A stretch of DNA of 64,000 nt from Marsupella aquatica (Eukaryota; Marchantiophyta), in assembly GCA_973895155.1 (NCBI GenBank), contig OZ316898.1, forward strand, positions 2,480,001-2,544,000, read 5' to 3'. A program made the translations under genes and the position numbers. Below are positions 23,636 through 35,560 of this stretch, one piece after another. Position 1 is the stretch's first letter. Every line of letters starts with the position of its first letter. The notes under the pieces were generated by a model. It made no database searches and was not told where the DNA came from. It worked only from the letters and a program-made list of their open reading frames with translations.

Positions 23636-23913
23636 TCTGATAGACTGAAGTAGTCAGAGAGTTTGACAAAAAGGGCCCACTTAGTAGGCAAGAAGAATGA
23701 ACATATCAAACAAGTGAGCCAGGATGTCTTGTAGCTCATTACATAATAGAAACAAACTGACCTGGGCGAGTTCTTCTGATAGACTGAGGTAGTAAGAGAG
23801 TTTGACGAAAAGGGCCCACTTAGTAGGCAAGAAGAATGAACATATCAAACAAGTGAGCCAGCATGTCTTGTAGCTCGTTACATAATAGAAACGAACTGAC
23901 TTGGGCGAGTTTT
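23636..23913. repeat. two-copy tandem duplication, about 140-bp unit
   Basis: TCTGATAGACTGAAGTAGT (23636) and TCTGATAGACTGAGGTAGT (23776) start nearly identical copies. Both contain AAAGGGCCCACTTAGTAGG and AACATATCAAACAAGTGAGCC and end in GGGCGAGTT. Few differences suggest a fairly recent duplication. The repeated minus-strand peptide is a by-product. Confidence 0.9.
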
Positions 23914-24811
23914 TTTCATAAGTGCTCATTTTGGCCCCAATGTTCCAATCTGCGCCAACTGGTACTTTAATGACTAAGCATTTAGTCCATCACCCTCGTG
24001 CCTACTGCTACAAACTAACGGTCCTCCCAGCAAAATTCCCTTTGTGAGCACAGTGTGCACGTTGTTGTTGAAGACATCCCATCGGAGTGTTAGCTGCGAA
24101 GATCTGCTAGGTTTCCCCTGACCTCTAGCTTCAACAACCAAACAAAACAAATAAAAAAGAAAAAGAAAAAGAAAAACGTCCAGGCATAAGACCATCATTT
24201 CGTTGACAAGAGCAATTCCTTTTCGCAGTTGGTCTGACCTTCGACCAAAATTTCCCCTTCTAATGTCCGCTCGTTTTAACATATCAAAGTATTAAGGCCG
24301 GACTATAGATCACACTGCCAAAGGGCAAAAAACACGGAACCGGGAGACATGATCCCAATGGCAACGGAGCCCAATGAAGGGGGGGAGAGGAGGGGAAAGG
24401 ACTGATACATACCATCTCCAGCAGGATCCTTCGAATCATTTCCAACTTCACTTCACCGAACTAGCGCCGGCTTGACTCCTCTGTTCCATATCCAGTTTCA
24501 TTTGCCACCGTCACACCATCCTTGGCAAGCTCAGAACAGGAACTAAAATCACTAAATTCATTTCGAACCAGTTCGAGAGTTGCAAGTTTTGGTAAATTAG
24601 TCAATAATTGATATGAAACATGAAACACCCAAGAAACATAGAAACGTTACCGATTCGCTGAGAGTCGGTCATTAATTACGGTGGGTAGCTACTTTGCATA
24701 CCTTTGGGACTGCCAGTTGCTGAACTCCTCGTAGCATAGGAGCACCTCCCCCCTCCCCCCTCGACTATAAGGATCCCCCCAGCTGCTGCATATTTTCGCA
24801 CCCATGTCAAC
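23914..24811. other. intergenic, no gene seen
   Basis: Includes an A/G-rich tract (AAAAAAGAAAAAGAAAAAG near 24150) and a G-rich tract near 24379. No recognisable protein. Confidence 0.4.
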
Positions 24812-24882
24812 CTGCTTGACTATTGCAATTGCAAAATACATTGAAATTGCTCGACTATTGCAATTGCAAAACATCTTGAAAT
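24812..24882. repeat. two-copy tandem duplication, about 36 bp
   Basis: TGCT(T/C)GACTATTGCAATTGCAAAA is present at 24812 and 24848, each followed by CAT(T)TTGAAAT-like text. Confidence 0.75.
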
Positions 24883-25904
24883 TATCGAAGGAGAGCGGCA
24901 ATTTTGATCAAATCATACATTACTGACAAATGCAGATTGAAGAGGATATCCATCTGCTAGTTTCTGTAGGAACACGTCCGCTTGAGGCCATTGTTGAGTA
25001 ACATATCGAAGATCAATGAGAACTACAATTCTCCTGCAATGCTGCACTTGAGTAAGATCGACACCTTACATGAAAACCAACTATCGACACGATGATTTTT
25101 GCATAACCATTGTTCCCTAGTTGCAATTTGCTGTCTTCTTCGATACCAGATAGGCACCATCGGTGGAATGACGTCCCGTCCTTGAACGGAGATACAGTAG
25201 AGGACTCCTTCCCAAAACAAACCTTCTGCAGTGAAACATGTCTAAGGTTTGTCTTTGGCGAGGAACCGGAGTGATAGCTCAGATGAGAGAAATGAGCCTG
25301 ATGCTCTCCACCACATTGTTGACCTACCGGACGGTCTCGGACTCTGGCAGCAGGGACCCTTCCATCTTTATACATCCTCTCGTCAATTCGTTTCCCATTC
25401 TCTGCCTTTGCCTGATCTCAATTTGACACTATTGGCGAATCCCAGGGTGAAACAAAGACCCGGTTGCACTTTCAGTGCGAAGCAATCCACCCCAGGAAGA
25501 AAATCCGGGCCAAGTGAATCATCATTAGATAATACGCAATGCAACAAATGTATATACTGATCAACACGAAGTCCTTCTTGTTGCCATTCCGCAGATTCAC
25601 ATCATCTAAGGCAACAATCACGACACTGCCCCACCAAATTCTACAGCGGCTATTTGACCATGGACTTTCTCAAGCAGTTTCATTCACGACTGAAATTCCC
25701 TCCGAAAGTCGACTTTGTCTAAGCGCTACAGACGCTTCCATCGTTCATGATAAGATCGAAAGTAAGTTCTACTACTCCATTCTCCTCCTACTCGTCACGA
25801 AATGAATCCTACTTTCATTCTCTACACCTGAAAGTGGTGACGCAACCTGTCGCAGACACAAGACATCCTAAGGGTTTCAATTAATAAGAGACCAAAGATG
25901 GTTG

Positions 25905-26195
25905 GACATCAAAGACATCTGGAAGTTCAGAACGGAACAGAGACGAACGACACTCCAAAGTCACAGATATCCGGATCGTCCTACCGAGAGCGCCTGTACT
26001 ATTTCTGAAATGCCTACGCAGATGGCAGAGAGTCTGAAAGCAAAGACATCCGGAAAATGCTGCAAAGACTAGATAGAGAGAGGCGCCGCTCTGCTCCTCC
26101 TAGTCACCAATATTTTCACACACAGAGTATGCAAAGACAGGAGATGCAAGACAGTCCGAAACCAAAGACATCCGGAAAGTGACCACAGACTACAG
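25905..26195. repeat. spaced repeat of CAAAGACATCCGGAA
   Basis: CAAAGACATC(T/C)GGAA occurs at about 25909, 26041 and 26164 with partly similar flanks (AAGCAAAGACATCCGGAAAA, AACCAAAGACATCCGGAAAG). It is a diverged tandem repeat of about 120-135 bp, just 3' of the TPR gene. Confidence 0.55.
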
Positions 26196-26421
26196 TTGTT
26201 TGAATGTGCAAAGGCCTTTCTCTCACAGGCCGTAAAAATATTTGCCTTCTCAACTTACAATAATATACAGCCGGCACTTCTTGTCCGGAGACTCGACTCT
26301 TCGACTCTCATGAAATTGATTCTCATGAACTTTCACTATTCTACGTAAGCGAGCGAGATCGAGATTCGTATATGCTACAGATTATGAACAGAGGCAAAAT
26401 TTTGCATCGACGTTGTTGTGG

Positions 26422-27240
26422 TTACTGATCCATCTTCCACAAGAACAGGGCGTACATTGATTGCAACTCGGAGTCATCATGCGACTCTTCAACTGCCCGG
26501 GCGAAGAGCTCGTCAGCCTTGTTTATATCCCCGAGAGTCTTCCACGCAAACTGCGCGTACCGCACCAGCATGTTGGCGTCATTCGGCTTCCTCTTCATGG
26601 CGATTTCGAAGTACTTCGTGGCGGTACTCTTCTCCTTCCACACATCGTTCACAAATTCCGCAAAATCTACGAGAAAGCTCACTTCTGGGCAAATTTCGAG
26701 GTCTCGCACTGTCCGTCTCTCGGTGTACGAGGCCGCACGCGCTTCCAGTTGAAGGAATGCCTCATCGTCTCCCCAGACCCCGTCCTCCCCGACCAAAACG
26801 CAAGAGTCGCCTTCAGTCTTAATAGGGAAAATCGGTCGACATCCTCTGCTGCAACACTCTATTTGGGCTGCCTTCACTTCGGCCTCGAATGCGGTCCGGT
26901 GTAGTGTGCTTTCCGAGACCTTAAGAGTCGGCTCCATCAGTACATGAGCCTCTGTTTCTAACAAGCTCGAGGCTCTAGATATCGCTCTCTCCGTTGTAGC
27001 AGATCGGTATCGACTCATTCCCGGGGGCCAGGCCCACCCCCCTGTGCTGCACAGCGACTCACTGTTGGAAGAAGCAGCAGAAGCGGAAGCTGAACCTGCA
27101 GAAAACTGCTCTCCCCTGGTTGTTGAGACCGCCGAGCTCCCAAAAGACGGAGCCATCCTCAAACTGCACGGAAGGCTTAGAAATCTCTGCAGAGGCGGCA
27201 GGGGAGTGCCCAATCGACCGACGACCTGCAACTCCGCCAT
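26422..27240 (-). CDS. TPR-repeat protein, single exon, possible plastid targeting
   Basis: TPR proteins act as protein-interaction scaffolds. The 272-residue frame uses the ATG at 27240; there is no earlier in-frame ATG. The C-terminal 85 residues (188-272) are helical and TPR-like: ATKYFEIAMKRKPNDANMLV, then YAQFAWKTLGDINKADELFA with RAVEESHDDSEL. This spacing of A, Y, A and P/D positions is typical of plant stress-related TPR proteins with few repeats. Residues 1-45 are poor in acidic residues and rich in S, P, R and L, which would suit a chloroplast transit peptide, but this is inference. The middle (50-120) is Ser/Ala-rich and probably disordered. No neighbour suggests a specific pathway. 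Confidence 0.72.
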   Translation of the reverse strand: MAELQVVGRLGTPLPPLQRFLSLPCSLRMAPSFGSSAVSTTRGEQFSAGSASASAASSNSESLCSTGGWAWPPGMSRYRSATTERAISRASSLLETEAHVLMEPTLKVSESTLHRTAFEAEVKAAQIECCSRGCRPIFPIKTEGDSCVLVGEDGVWGDDEAFLQLEARAASYTERRTVRDLEICPEVSFLVDFAEFVNDVWKEKSTATKYFEIAMKRKPNDANMLVRYAQFAWKTLGDINKADELFARAVEESHDDSELQSMYALFLWKMDQ

Positions 27241-28223
27241 CTCCACAATCCTCTCCTTTGGAGTTATCCGACTGCAGCAACAAAACTCTCGGAGCCTCGG
27301 AGTTTTGGAGTCCTATGACAGCGCACAAGGATGAGCGCCGTTAAGCTCGCAGCTTCAAATTCAGGCACGGTCAATCGCGAGTCGTTACCGCGGCCAGCAC
27401 AAAACGATTCTGAAGAGCAGAATTCATAATTATCACCAGCGAGCTTTTCTACGAGGATGCGCAGCTAACACCACTACCACCTCCACGCCCACACGCTGCG
27501 TCATACCACTATTCCAAGTCCCTCGTACTCGTTCCTTTCCAGCTAATGCAACTCATCCGCTCCGCATCCTGCAGCACTCAACTATCACTCGATCCAATAG
27601 AATCCTCCCACAGCTGCATCAATCAATCAATCAATCCTCAAGCCAGCATCAACCCGCCAGCCAGCCAGCGCCTGTCGTGCTCGAAGCCAAATTCCTTGTA
27701 ACCAATCCAATCCTCGGATCAAAACCTCGGAGTCCGAACACCATCAATCATCCACCAACCAGCAATTTGAGTACTGTACTGAACTATCGCTCGATCAAAT
27801 CCACCCGCAGCTGAATCAATCTTGCCAGCCCTGGATAGCAATCGAGCCAGCCTGTCTTTCGGAGGACCAGATTAACGCGTGCTCAATCCAAGTCGAAGCA
27901 TCAATCATCGACAACCCACCCAGCAAATCGATTCTTAAAAATGCGGAGGAACAAAAACGCAAATGCCTCCTGACGAAAGCCCACAGAGCAGAGGACTCGA
28001 GACTTCTCGTCCGTCGAGAAAGAAGAGGAAACGAGAAAAGTTGTGTGAGAGGAGAGAGAGAGAGAGAGAAAGAGAAGTGTGAATGACTTCAAGGAAGGAC
28101 GAAAGAAATACAGTCGTAAAGAGAGCCGTTGTTTTCTTTTGGCCGATGTGCGCGAGAAACGGGGGAGGAGAGGAAAAGATCGAGGCTGCTTCTTTCTGGC
28201 GAACAGGGGCGAGAAGTGCGGGG
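27241..28223 (-). promoter_or_regulatory. probable 5' leader of the TPR gene
   Basis: No convincing coding frame. A TATA-like element lies at 28224-28230 on the minus strand, and a CT-repeat (28045-28076, read on that strand) lies downstream of it. Such repeats are frequent in plant leaders. This implies a leader of about 950 nt. The whole stretch has a higher CG content than the flanking intergenic DNA. Confidence 0.45.
28045..28076. repeat. (GA)n microsatellite
   Basis: An uninterrupted run of about eight GA units within a wider purine-rich tract. On the minus strand it is a CT tract in the presumed TPR-gene leader. Confidence 0.85.
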
Positions 28224-28230
28224 CTATATA
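28224..28230 (-). promoter_or_regulatory. TATA box candidate for the TPR gene
   Basis: On the minus strand the sequence reads GCGTATATAGCCCC, a canonical TATATAG core in a GC-rich surround. It points toward the TPR gene. Confidence 0.45.
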
Positions 28231-28830
28231 CGCGACGGGTGGCACGCAGCTCCCGGAGTGACCGTGAAAGCCGGGCGATGGATGTTCATGGGGCTCATGG
28301 CATATATGGCATGGTATGGCATGCAGGGCCAGCATTGAAGGACGTTGACTGAACGACGTATTCCGCTTCGCCGGAACCGTGGAGAGTCGGGACAAAAAGG
28401 AGATTCTGGTCTAGCGGTGGACAACTATGGTGGGTGGGCGACCGGGCTAAGGACCGAGAGAATGGACGGTGGAGTTTGCGTTATTGTTGGCGAGTATCAC
28501 GTCGACTCATCGTCCTCCATACAGTAGTGAGTGGTTAATTTTAGTGTAACCCGTGGTCTCAAAAGGGTTATTTATGGGTTGTAATCCCCAGGGGCACTGA
28601 GTTGTAGAGGGTTGCACACATTGTCCATTGACACATGGTCCCAGAGTGGCCATGGATTAACAAATGTAAGTGTTGAGTGTAAGTTTTGCCTATATATGAT
28701 TTGACAGTTGTATGTAAACTTAGTTAACTCTCCAAATGGCTTAGCCAAGGCAACCACAATCTCATAATAGCTAGGCCAGGCTGGCGGGGGGTATGGACTC
28801 ATAGAAAACAGTATACGAGGGGTTTACAAT
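28231..28830. other. intergenic, no gene seen
   Basis: GC-richer near 28.2-28.5 kb (promoter side), then AT-rich. No recognisable protein. Confidence 0.35.
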
Positions 28831-29050
28831 TTTAGGGTCCTCCAGTAATTTGCTCACCAGTAGCCAATGTTTTCATTGGGAGAGAGTGTGTTGTTGCCCT
28901 TCATACCGTAGTGAGAGGTTAATTTTAGGAAACTACAGTGATTTGCACGCCACTGCCCTGCAAGTTTTTAATTGTGAGAGAGGAGAGTGTCCTCCATAGA
29001 GTACTGAGAGGTTAATTTGAGGAACCCTTCTCTAATTTGCTCACAACTAG
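28831..29050. repeat. diverged tandem repeat, about 90-bp unit, 2.5 copies
   Basis: The blocks GAGAGGTTAATTT(T/G)AGGAA, CTAATTTGCTCAC or GTGATTTGCACGCCA, and GAGAG(A)GTGT-C-TCCATA recur at about 28900, 28990 and the flanks. A single related block (TAGTGAGTGGTTAATTTTAG) is at 28524. Confidence 0.5.
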
Positions 29051-32000
29051 CAATCTTCCTTATTTCGGGAAAGGAGGCTCGAGAGTTATTCAAACTATCT
29101 AGGTGAGCTAAACATTTTTTTTCATTTTGTAATTGAGGGAAGATCACCTTTGAGCAAGCTGCACAGCCAGGTTTCAAAGAGGGAAAATTCCTAGTTTAAT
29201 TTTTGAAGTTTTCTATACTTCAAAATTACTGCAACTAGCACCACCAAGTTTTTGTAATACTTTGAGTTACACTGGTTTTGCACAAAGAGCACTTTTGGGA
29301 TAAGCTATCTGGAATCCCTGGAAAGTACCAATGCCAAAGATCCTAGAAAAGTAGCAAACCAAAGGTCCAGAAAAATTAAGTAGAGCTGTCCGTAATGTGT
29401 CCAAATCAGGGTGAGTTAACTTTTATTTAGGCCTGGATTCAAGGTGAGATGAGCAACGTCTCTCAGTTGAGAAACTTAGGATCCGAATAGGGTTGAAACT
29501 GCCAGAAGGGCTTCAGCATGTGCTCTGCTCTAAGTCACCGGCCATTTTGTTGGAGCAAAATGAGACAATTTTAGGAATGAGACACCTTTAAGGTCATGAC
29601 ACTATCCAACAATGTCAACCAGAGTTTCATGAGTCAAGCTGGGTCAATGTAAGGATTTACTTGACTTCTTTTTCCGGCTTAACAGCAGCAAGCATTTCAC
29701 CCTGTTCTCTAATATATCTTATGAAGGCAATTATGAAGCTGCTATATGGTGGATACACTTTTCAGATTAATGTGTGCATTTGGTGTACTAAGTTCCTCTC
29801 CTGGTTTCCTTTACAAAATCTATAATTTTAATTGATTGTCATTACCTAGAAACAAGTGAAAATCTGTATTGTATGTGCACAATTATTTAATATCTTTGTA
29901 TTTTCTTGGTCATAATGTGCTTTTCTTTGCATGTTGATGTACTTATGGTTTAAACTCACTCTTTATTAACAGATATTAATTTATTGGCATATACTTTACA
30001 TGTACATACTTCTTTTATCATTACAAGACAAAAAAAAGAGGCGTGTTCGAGGATGAACATGCTATATCTTAAATCTATCTTGCGAGCTATCTCGGATTGT
30101 GAGATTTGTTGGACCATCTAGATGATGTTTATGTTCCCTGCCACTGCAGTGACTAAGGTCTAGTAGTAGTCAGTGAGAAATGCAACTTCCCAACTCACCA
30201 TCCACTCTCATTTTGAAATTGATCGACCCTAATGTGAGCAACAGGTATGACGGGCTCCAAGAATTACGGCTATCTAAGGCCCGACAGCCCTTCCACTCTG
30301 CTTCTCAACTTGAGGGTTACCCTGAGATTGTCTCCCCATCTTTCAGAGATCCAAGGGAAACCATAAACCCTATACAGAATGAAGATTACCTGTATGCTAA
30401 CATTTTTGTAAGGACCTGCTATTCCCATAATGTCTTGCCCAAAAATAATCTTTTTCTGGACAACGATTACATGCCATAATGGAGGTCTGGGCAGGGGTTC
30501 TAGCCTAAAGCCTATTCCAAGAAATCTCAGAAAATATTTATGGTTACTGCCTATAAGGTTTTACTCACTTTCTGGTCACAGGGTTAGGGCTAGTAACCCC
30601 AGACCAAACCAACATTATCCTATACCTCGACACCTTTTTTCGAGGGCTATTGAAATAAACACCAAATAAGTAACACACTTCAGTCACGTTTGAGGGCTAA
30701 AAGAACAGTCCCCTAAATAATGCTTTTCAGAGTCCCCTAATGCCTTTTCGAGGAACGAAAACACAAAGGTACACGAACAGGTCCGATCAGAGTACGGTAT
30801 ACGGCCCACCACAGGTGCTGTACACAGATGTACCGGACGGCGTCCTCTTGTAGGGCTCGCAGCTGCCATCATGATAGCAGCTGCTCCCAAAGGTCGGTCC
30901 TACAGAAACAACATCGTCGCTACTGCGGCCGGGAAATGAAAAGGGATGGCGGCGAGTCCACGAGATAAGAGTCTGGAAAGTTCTCCCTAGCGCAGTCCGG
31001 CGCTACTCTACAGGCGTATGGGCGCATTCCGGTAAAAGACACAGCCCATGCGACACGACGTGCGAAGCCCTTGCAGGGCCGACGCGTGCCCTCGCCCACG
31101 TGCGTGAAAAAGGTCAAGTGGGTGCGCGATAAACTAGGGTTTAGGATGGTGAAAAGTTCATTCAATGTATGGGTCCTTGCCATGTAATACAGACAGTGTA
31201 ATGCTACTGGTTTTTCATGAGTAATTACAGTTAGGCGAGGAAGACTTGGGCTCGCGCACTCGCCGCATCAACCAGCGCAATATATTTACAAAGAGGGACA
31301 AACAAAGTACAAATACAATGAAGTCCAAAACTCAGAAAATTTGAAAAATAGAGACCCCTAAATGACCCCAGAAAGAGGAAAAGAAACCAATGCAAATAAA
31401 CTCATGGTACACATCTAATGTCTAAAAGCAATGGGGCTTTGTACTCTATCAAGGAAAATCTATGGGGAAATCAAACTATCATGGTGTAATTGCAATGAAC
31501 TTATTTACGGACCCCACTAGAGGTCACTTCCAAAATTCCTGGCACCACAACGTGCCACGTCAACAACAACCGCAACAAACAAAACTCATCAGTTTTGTGA
31601 ATCAAACTTATAGTTTTCATTCGTGTTTGTGTCAATTTGGGTATAAATTTTGGGATGCCGTGCCATAAAAAGAAAAATAAAACATTGGAAATGCAAAGAG
31701 CAAGACGGTTAAAACTGCCAATATGTAACCGTTTTGTTACATTTCCAATTTTTAAAACTTAAATTCAAAGATTTATAAAAAGTATTTTTCATATAATAAA
31801 TAATGACTAATAACTAACTTGATAACTTTCTTGTTAAACGATAACTCCCGGTATGTAAGGACCTCTCGTATTGTACGGCCATTAATGCTGGAAATAGCAC
31901 ATAGAAACCCAGGATCGGGGAGGAGGAATGGCTAGAATCTTGAAAGTTCATCAAATTTTATACTCAAAACTATTTACTCATTCTCAAAAAAAAAATACCC
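29051..32000. other. intergenic, no gene seen
   Basis: Mostly AT-rich. A GC-richer patch at 30.75-31.25 kb carries no recognisable coding frame. At 31275-31440 the sequence resembles 16165-16380 (AAA-rich tract, AGAGGAA, TGCAAAT, CATCTAATGTCTAAAAGC-like blocks), which may be a shared decayed transposable-element end. Confidence 0.35.
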
Positions 32001-32300
32001 AGTCGTAGATCTCATTGAGATCTTTCTTTTGCACCCTAGATCGCCTTCTAACATGGATGAATAAGATTTCTAGAGGCATTACAAAATGGACGGCAAAGAT
32101 CGTAAAATCAACAAAATTGACGGCTAGGAAGGCTTGGATTTGTTTAATTTTTCATTTGAAAAACATTAACCCATTTGCAAAATGGACAGAACCCATCCAT
32201 AGATCTATTTGAGATCTTTCTTTTGAGCCATAGATTGGCCATTATGATGGACGGACAAGATTTCCGGAGATAAGAAATGGAGACGGCTCAGATCGACTCT
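32001..32300. repeat. two diverged copies of a roughly 105-bp block, spaced by about 195 bp
   Basis: AGATCTCATTGAGATCTTTC (32008) and AGATCTATTTGAGATCTTTC (32201) begin copies that continue TTTTG, CC(C/A)TAGAT, GATGGA and CAAAGATCG or CTCAGATCG. AGATCT...AGATCT makes each start a short palindrome. Confidence 0.6.
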
Positions 32301-33307
32301 TCCCCCTGATTTTATTAGCCAAGGGGTCCACGAACTAATTATTTATTTATGTAGAGGAATTATTTACAACTGGAGTTGTTGTTGCTGTTTTCTCCCCTGG
32401 GTAAAGAAACTAAAACCTGGCTTATATATTTATGTTTTGGAAGAGTAGTTTCTCCTCTGGGAGATGCACAGATCCCAGGTTTTGACTTCTTTCTTTTCTT
32501 GAAATTGTATCTACCTTCTAATGCCCTTTGTGTGGGTGCATTGATTCTATTTTGATATTTTACTCTATTTTTTAGGACCCCTAATCTCTGACGTGCCTTG
32601 AAAGGTATCACTTTTTTGGGAGAGAATTATTAATCGCTTCATCGGCTCTTACAGGCGTCTGTTTCACCTTAATACAGTACAATGGCGAAGTGCTTAGTTA
32701 TTTATGGAAATGTTTTGAACTGGATTTCGTTTGCTGGGATAAAGAAAGGAACTCCACTCATAACAATAAGCAGCCACAATGATGTCCTGGGCTTTGGTAA
32801 CTCTTCAGATTTTGTCCTATTTAGATTTCTCGTAATTTTATTTATCGTTCAATGTATTTTGTCAAAGTGCATCCGTTGTGTTTTTTGCATTTTATTAAAA
32901 ATGTTCTACTCTGCCCTTACAGGAGTTTGTTTGACCTCAATACGTTGTAACCGCAAAGTGATTGTTCATTTATGCACATGTTCTTAAACTAGGATTTTTT
33001 CATGGGGATTCGCGGGACAGCAAGCAATGCACCTGGCAGATGTCTTGAGCTCTAGGGAAAGGAAAACATAGCCAAAAGACCAACAAAGGAACTTACAACC
33101 CAAAAAGGGGGCCATGTAATCAAATTTCAAAGGGTGGGTTTGAGGGCTTGTGAATGGATTGACCACAGGGCCTTTTAAGCTCAAGAATAGGGCCTTGTGT
33201 TAGAAGCTTCAGATCTTCTTCTCTCTCTTCTCGGTTACCAGCCAACTCCTTGAGATATTATCTGACACTTTTTATAGAAGTGGGATAAAATTCTTGTCAT
33301 CGAGAAA
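32301..33307. other. intergenic with another decayed duplication
   Basis: TTACAGGCGTCTGTTTCACC (32649) is echoed by TTACAGGAGTTTGTTTGACC (32917), each followed by TCAATAC or TTAATAC and later a GTTTTGAACTGG or TTCTTAAACTAGG block. The spacing is about 268 bp. No gene recognised. Confidence 0.4.
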
Positions 33308-33820
33308 ATGGAATATGAAGCTAGGATGGAGAATGACGTCTGGCAAGGACCCCGGATGGAGCACTACAACGTGGGTGGACTATTTCCAAGTGCAATTAAA
33401 CTTCAAACTCAATTAGCAAAAACCATTGGGTCTCAAAAGTTGGATGGTAACTACATTGCGGTCCATCCCAGCATCAATTTCCACACTTCTGGGTATTACC
33501 TTCTTTGTGGGTGGTTTACTTCTGTTAGTTGTAATCAGGGAGAAAATACTATGAGAGAATGTGACACTTTTCCACTCAAACCCATTCTGGGAACCTGGCA
33601 AGAATGGGCTCAAGTTGATCCTAACTGGATTCTAATCCACCTCCCCAGAGCTCCTTTATTCAGCCCTTTTTGTTGTTGTTGTTGGGGGAGGGGGAGTGCT
33701 TCTCCAACTTGTTCTGAACCATCATGGGGAAACATCCTCCCCTCACGTGGCCCCTTGACCCTCTTGCCATGTTGTCCAAACGTTTTGTTGATGTCACTTG
33801 CACTTTTTGTTGCTTCGTGA
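33308..33820 (+). other. 170-codon open frame of unknown nature, within a dispersed repeat
   Basis: Starts with ATG and is open for 170 codons, but the last third (C- and G-run-derived residues such as CCCCWGRG) looks noncoding. The middle (LAKTIG...VHPSINF) has a relative at about 37060-37160, where plus-strand text reads VARTIE...VHPSINF. On the minus strand both loci also give related peptides (EIDAGMD, EVDARMD). This is therefore repeat-derived. I do not recognise the protein and cannot decide the strand. Confidence 0.3.
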
Positions 33821-34848
33821 GGCTGTCATCATCCTGAAACTATTTCTTCTAATGAAGCCAAGGTTACTACTCTATGTGCACCCTAAGAATAGGCTTTTAT
33901 TTTAGCCTAATGTAGCGTCCCATGTCTGGCATGCCAAGTTTGTCAGGAAAGCCTAGATCCTTCCCCATTAGAAGGGATAAGGAAATGCTACAGAAAAAGA
34001 CAAGCGAAATGTGATAGAAGATCAAACAACGTGCAACTGGCCCTCACTCAAAGAAGAAAAAGGTTTTCCACACGTGGGCAATGAAGGAAAACAAGATGCT
34101 TGCTCAACCCTTCATGTGGGTGGAGCAATCGACCCAAAACCTTCTATTAAATGGTGCAATGCATATTTATGTGTCATCTTTGGAACAATTTGTAAAACAT
34201 GCCATGCAAGTAAATTTAAACAATTATTTGTGTCTCAGGGTTTTAGGTGGTCAGATCTGGGACATCCACTTCCTTTGTGCTAACAAGAGTATTGAGCTAC
34301 TAAAAACTAATTGAAAATTTTACACCTTATCCTATATAATAGAAACAAAACTGAAGCCCCCATGGACCTTACGCTTTGACAAATATGCCCTGATTGACCA
34401 GCTCATCCAGATGGAACACAGGAAAAACCTTTTTGCACTCAGATAACACTCTTCCTTTGTAAGAAAATCCATGCTTTTTACTGGGCAGCAGTAGCCGGAC
34501 CTTCTTTGTTGCAACCTTCATGAGAGTGATCAATTCTAGCAATTAATTCCAAGAAAAAGGGGTCAGGCTTTCACCATATTTTGTAGATTGGTTGTAGTGT
34601 TTCTAGACGGATTCACTTTCATAATTCTCATGTTTCCTCCAAAGCTCTATAGGGCTTTTCAGTATTCCACTCAATAGAGTTTTTTGTTGTTGTAGGGGAC
34701 TCCTTGGTTTGGTGGGACTCTTCCTTTCCTCCCTCCCTTTATTAGGTCATTTTGCCTGTAGGATCCTCTCTCCAGGTTTAACGTTTCTGTCGTTTTGGCA
34801 TTATGATATATATTCATACTTTTTCATCTCCCCCTTACATGGATATCT
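33821..34848. other. intergenic, no gene seen
   Basis: Short frames only; no recognisable protein. Confidence 0.35.
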
Positions 34849-35560
34849 TTGGCTACGAGGAAAGCAAAAACGCCAACAAGGAGAGAGGTAAAACGCCTAG
34901 AGTACTTCCATCCTCGAGGTCATGAGGCCATCACACGAGTGCGCCACTCCGCCCGCGGAGAAACTTTGGAAAAGAGGGCTAACACAACAAGACCCGGGTT
35001 CCATGGCAAACTAGGGCTGGGCCCGGCCAAAAGCGTCATTGGCCTGTGGCCACTAGAAGCCGGTGGCCGTCCGTCGGGATTTCCATCCTGCGATCTAGGT
35101 GGAACCCACAAAGGTGAGTGTGCGGGCCAGAAACGAAGGGGGCCCACACAGGATCGGAATGACGGGGTCCACTTCGCAGCCACAGACCGAATAAGGGGCT
35201 GGGAACTGATCCCTCACACCAGGTGTCCGGACCAGAGCTTCGGATTCACGCGGATTAGATCTCGGTCCGCTTCTATTCTGTGGATAAGGATGCGGTACGG
35301 GAGCCGAGATCCGGCCCGGCTCTCGACACGTGTGGGGCCCAATCATTCCAGAGAGGGATCATGTCAAGTAGACCGAATGTGTACGGTGTATGGCGTGCGG
35401 TATACGGTGGGATTCAGCCTCGTGTTAAAATGTATCCATTCCTGGAAATTAGTAGGGGCGCGATCTGCCATGGAACCCGGGTCCCGCCACTGCCTAAGGG
35501 AGTGTGAGGCCCCCACTCCCGGGACGCGGGTTGTACCACTACACTGGGTTAGTTTAGGTT
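34849..35560. other. GC-rich island with overlapping open frames
   Basis: An abrupt GC-rich block lies inside AT-rich DNA. A plus-strand frame of 266 codons runs through it, but it begins with TTG, lacks recognisable motifs, and is overlapped by open minus-strand frames, as expected from base composition. GGAACCCGGGTCCCGCCACTG at about 35473 is echoed by GGAACCCGGCTCCTGCCACTG at about 37631. This suggests a transposable-element origin rather than a gene. Confidence 0.35.

Noticed and set aside
26461-26904. 147-codon plus-strand frame
   Set aside because: It lies opposite the TPR gene. The minus-strand frame is longer and has recognisable repeats.
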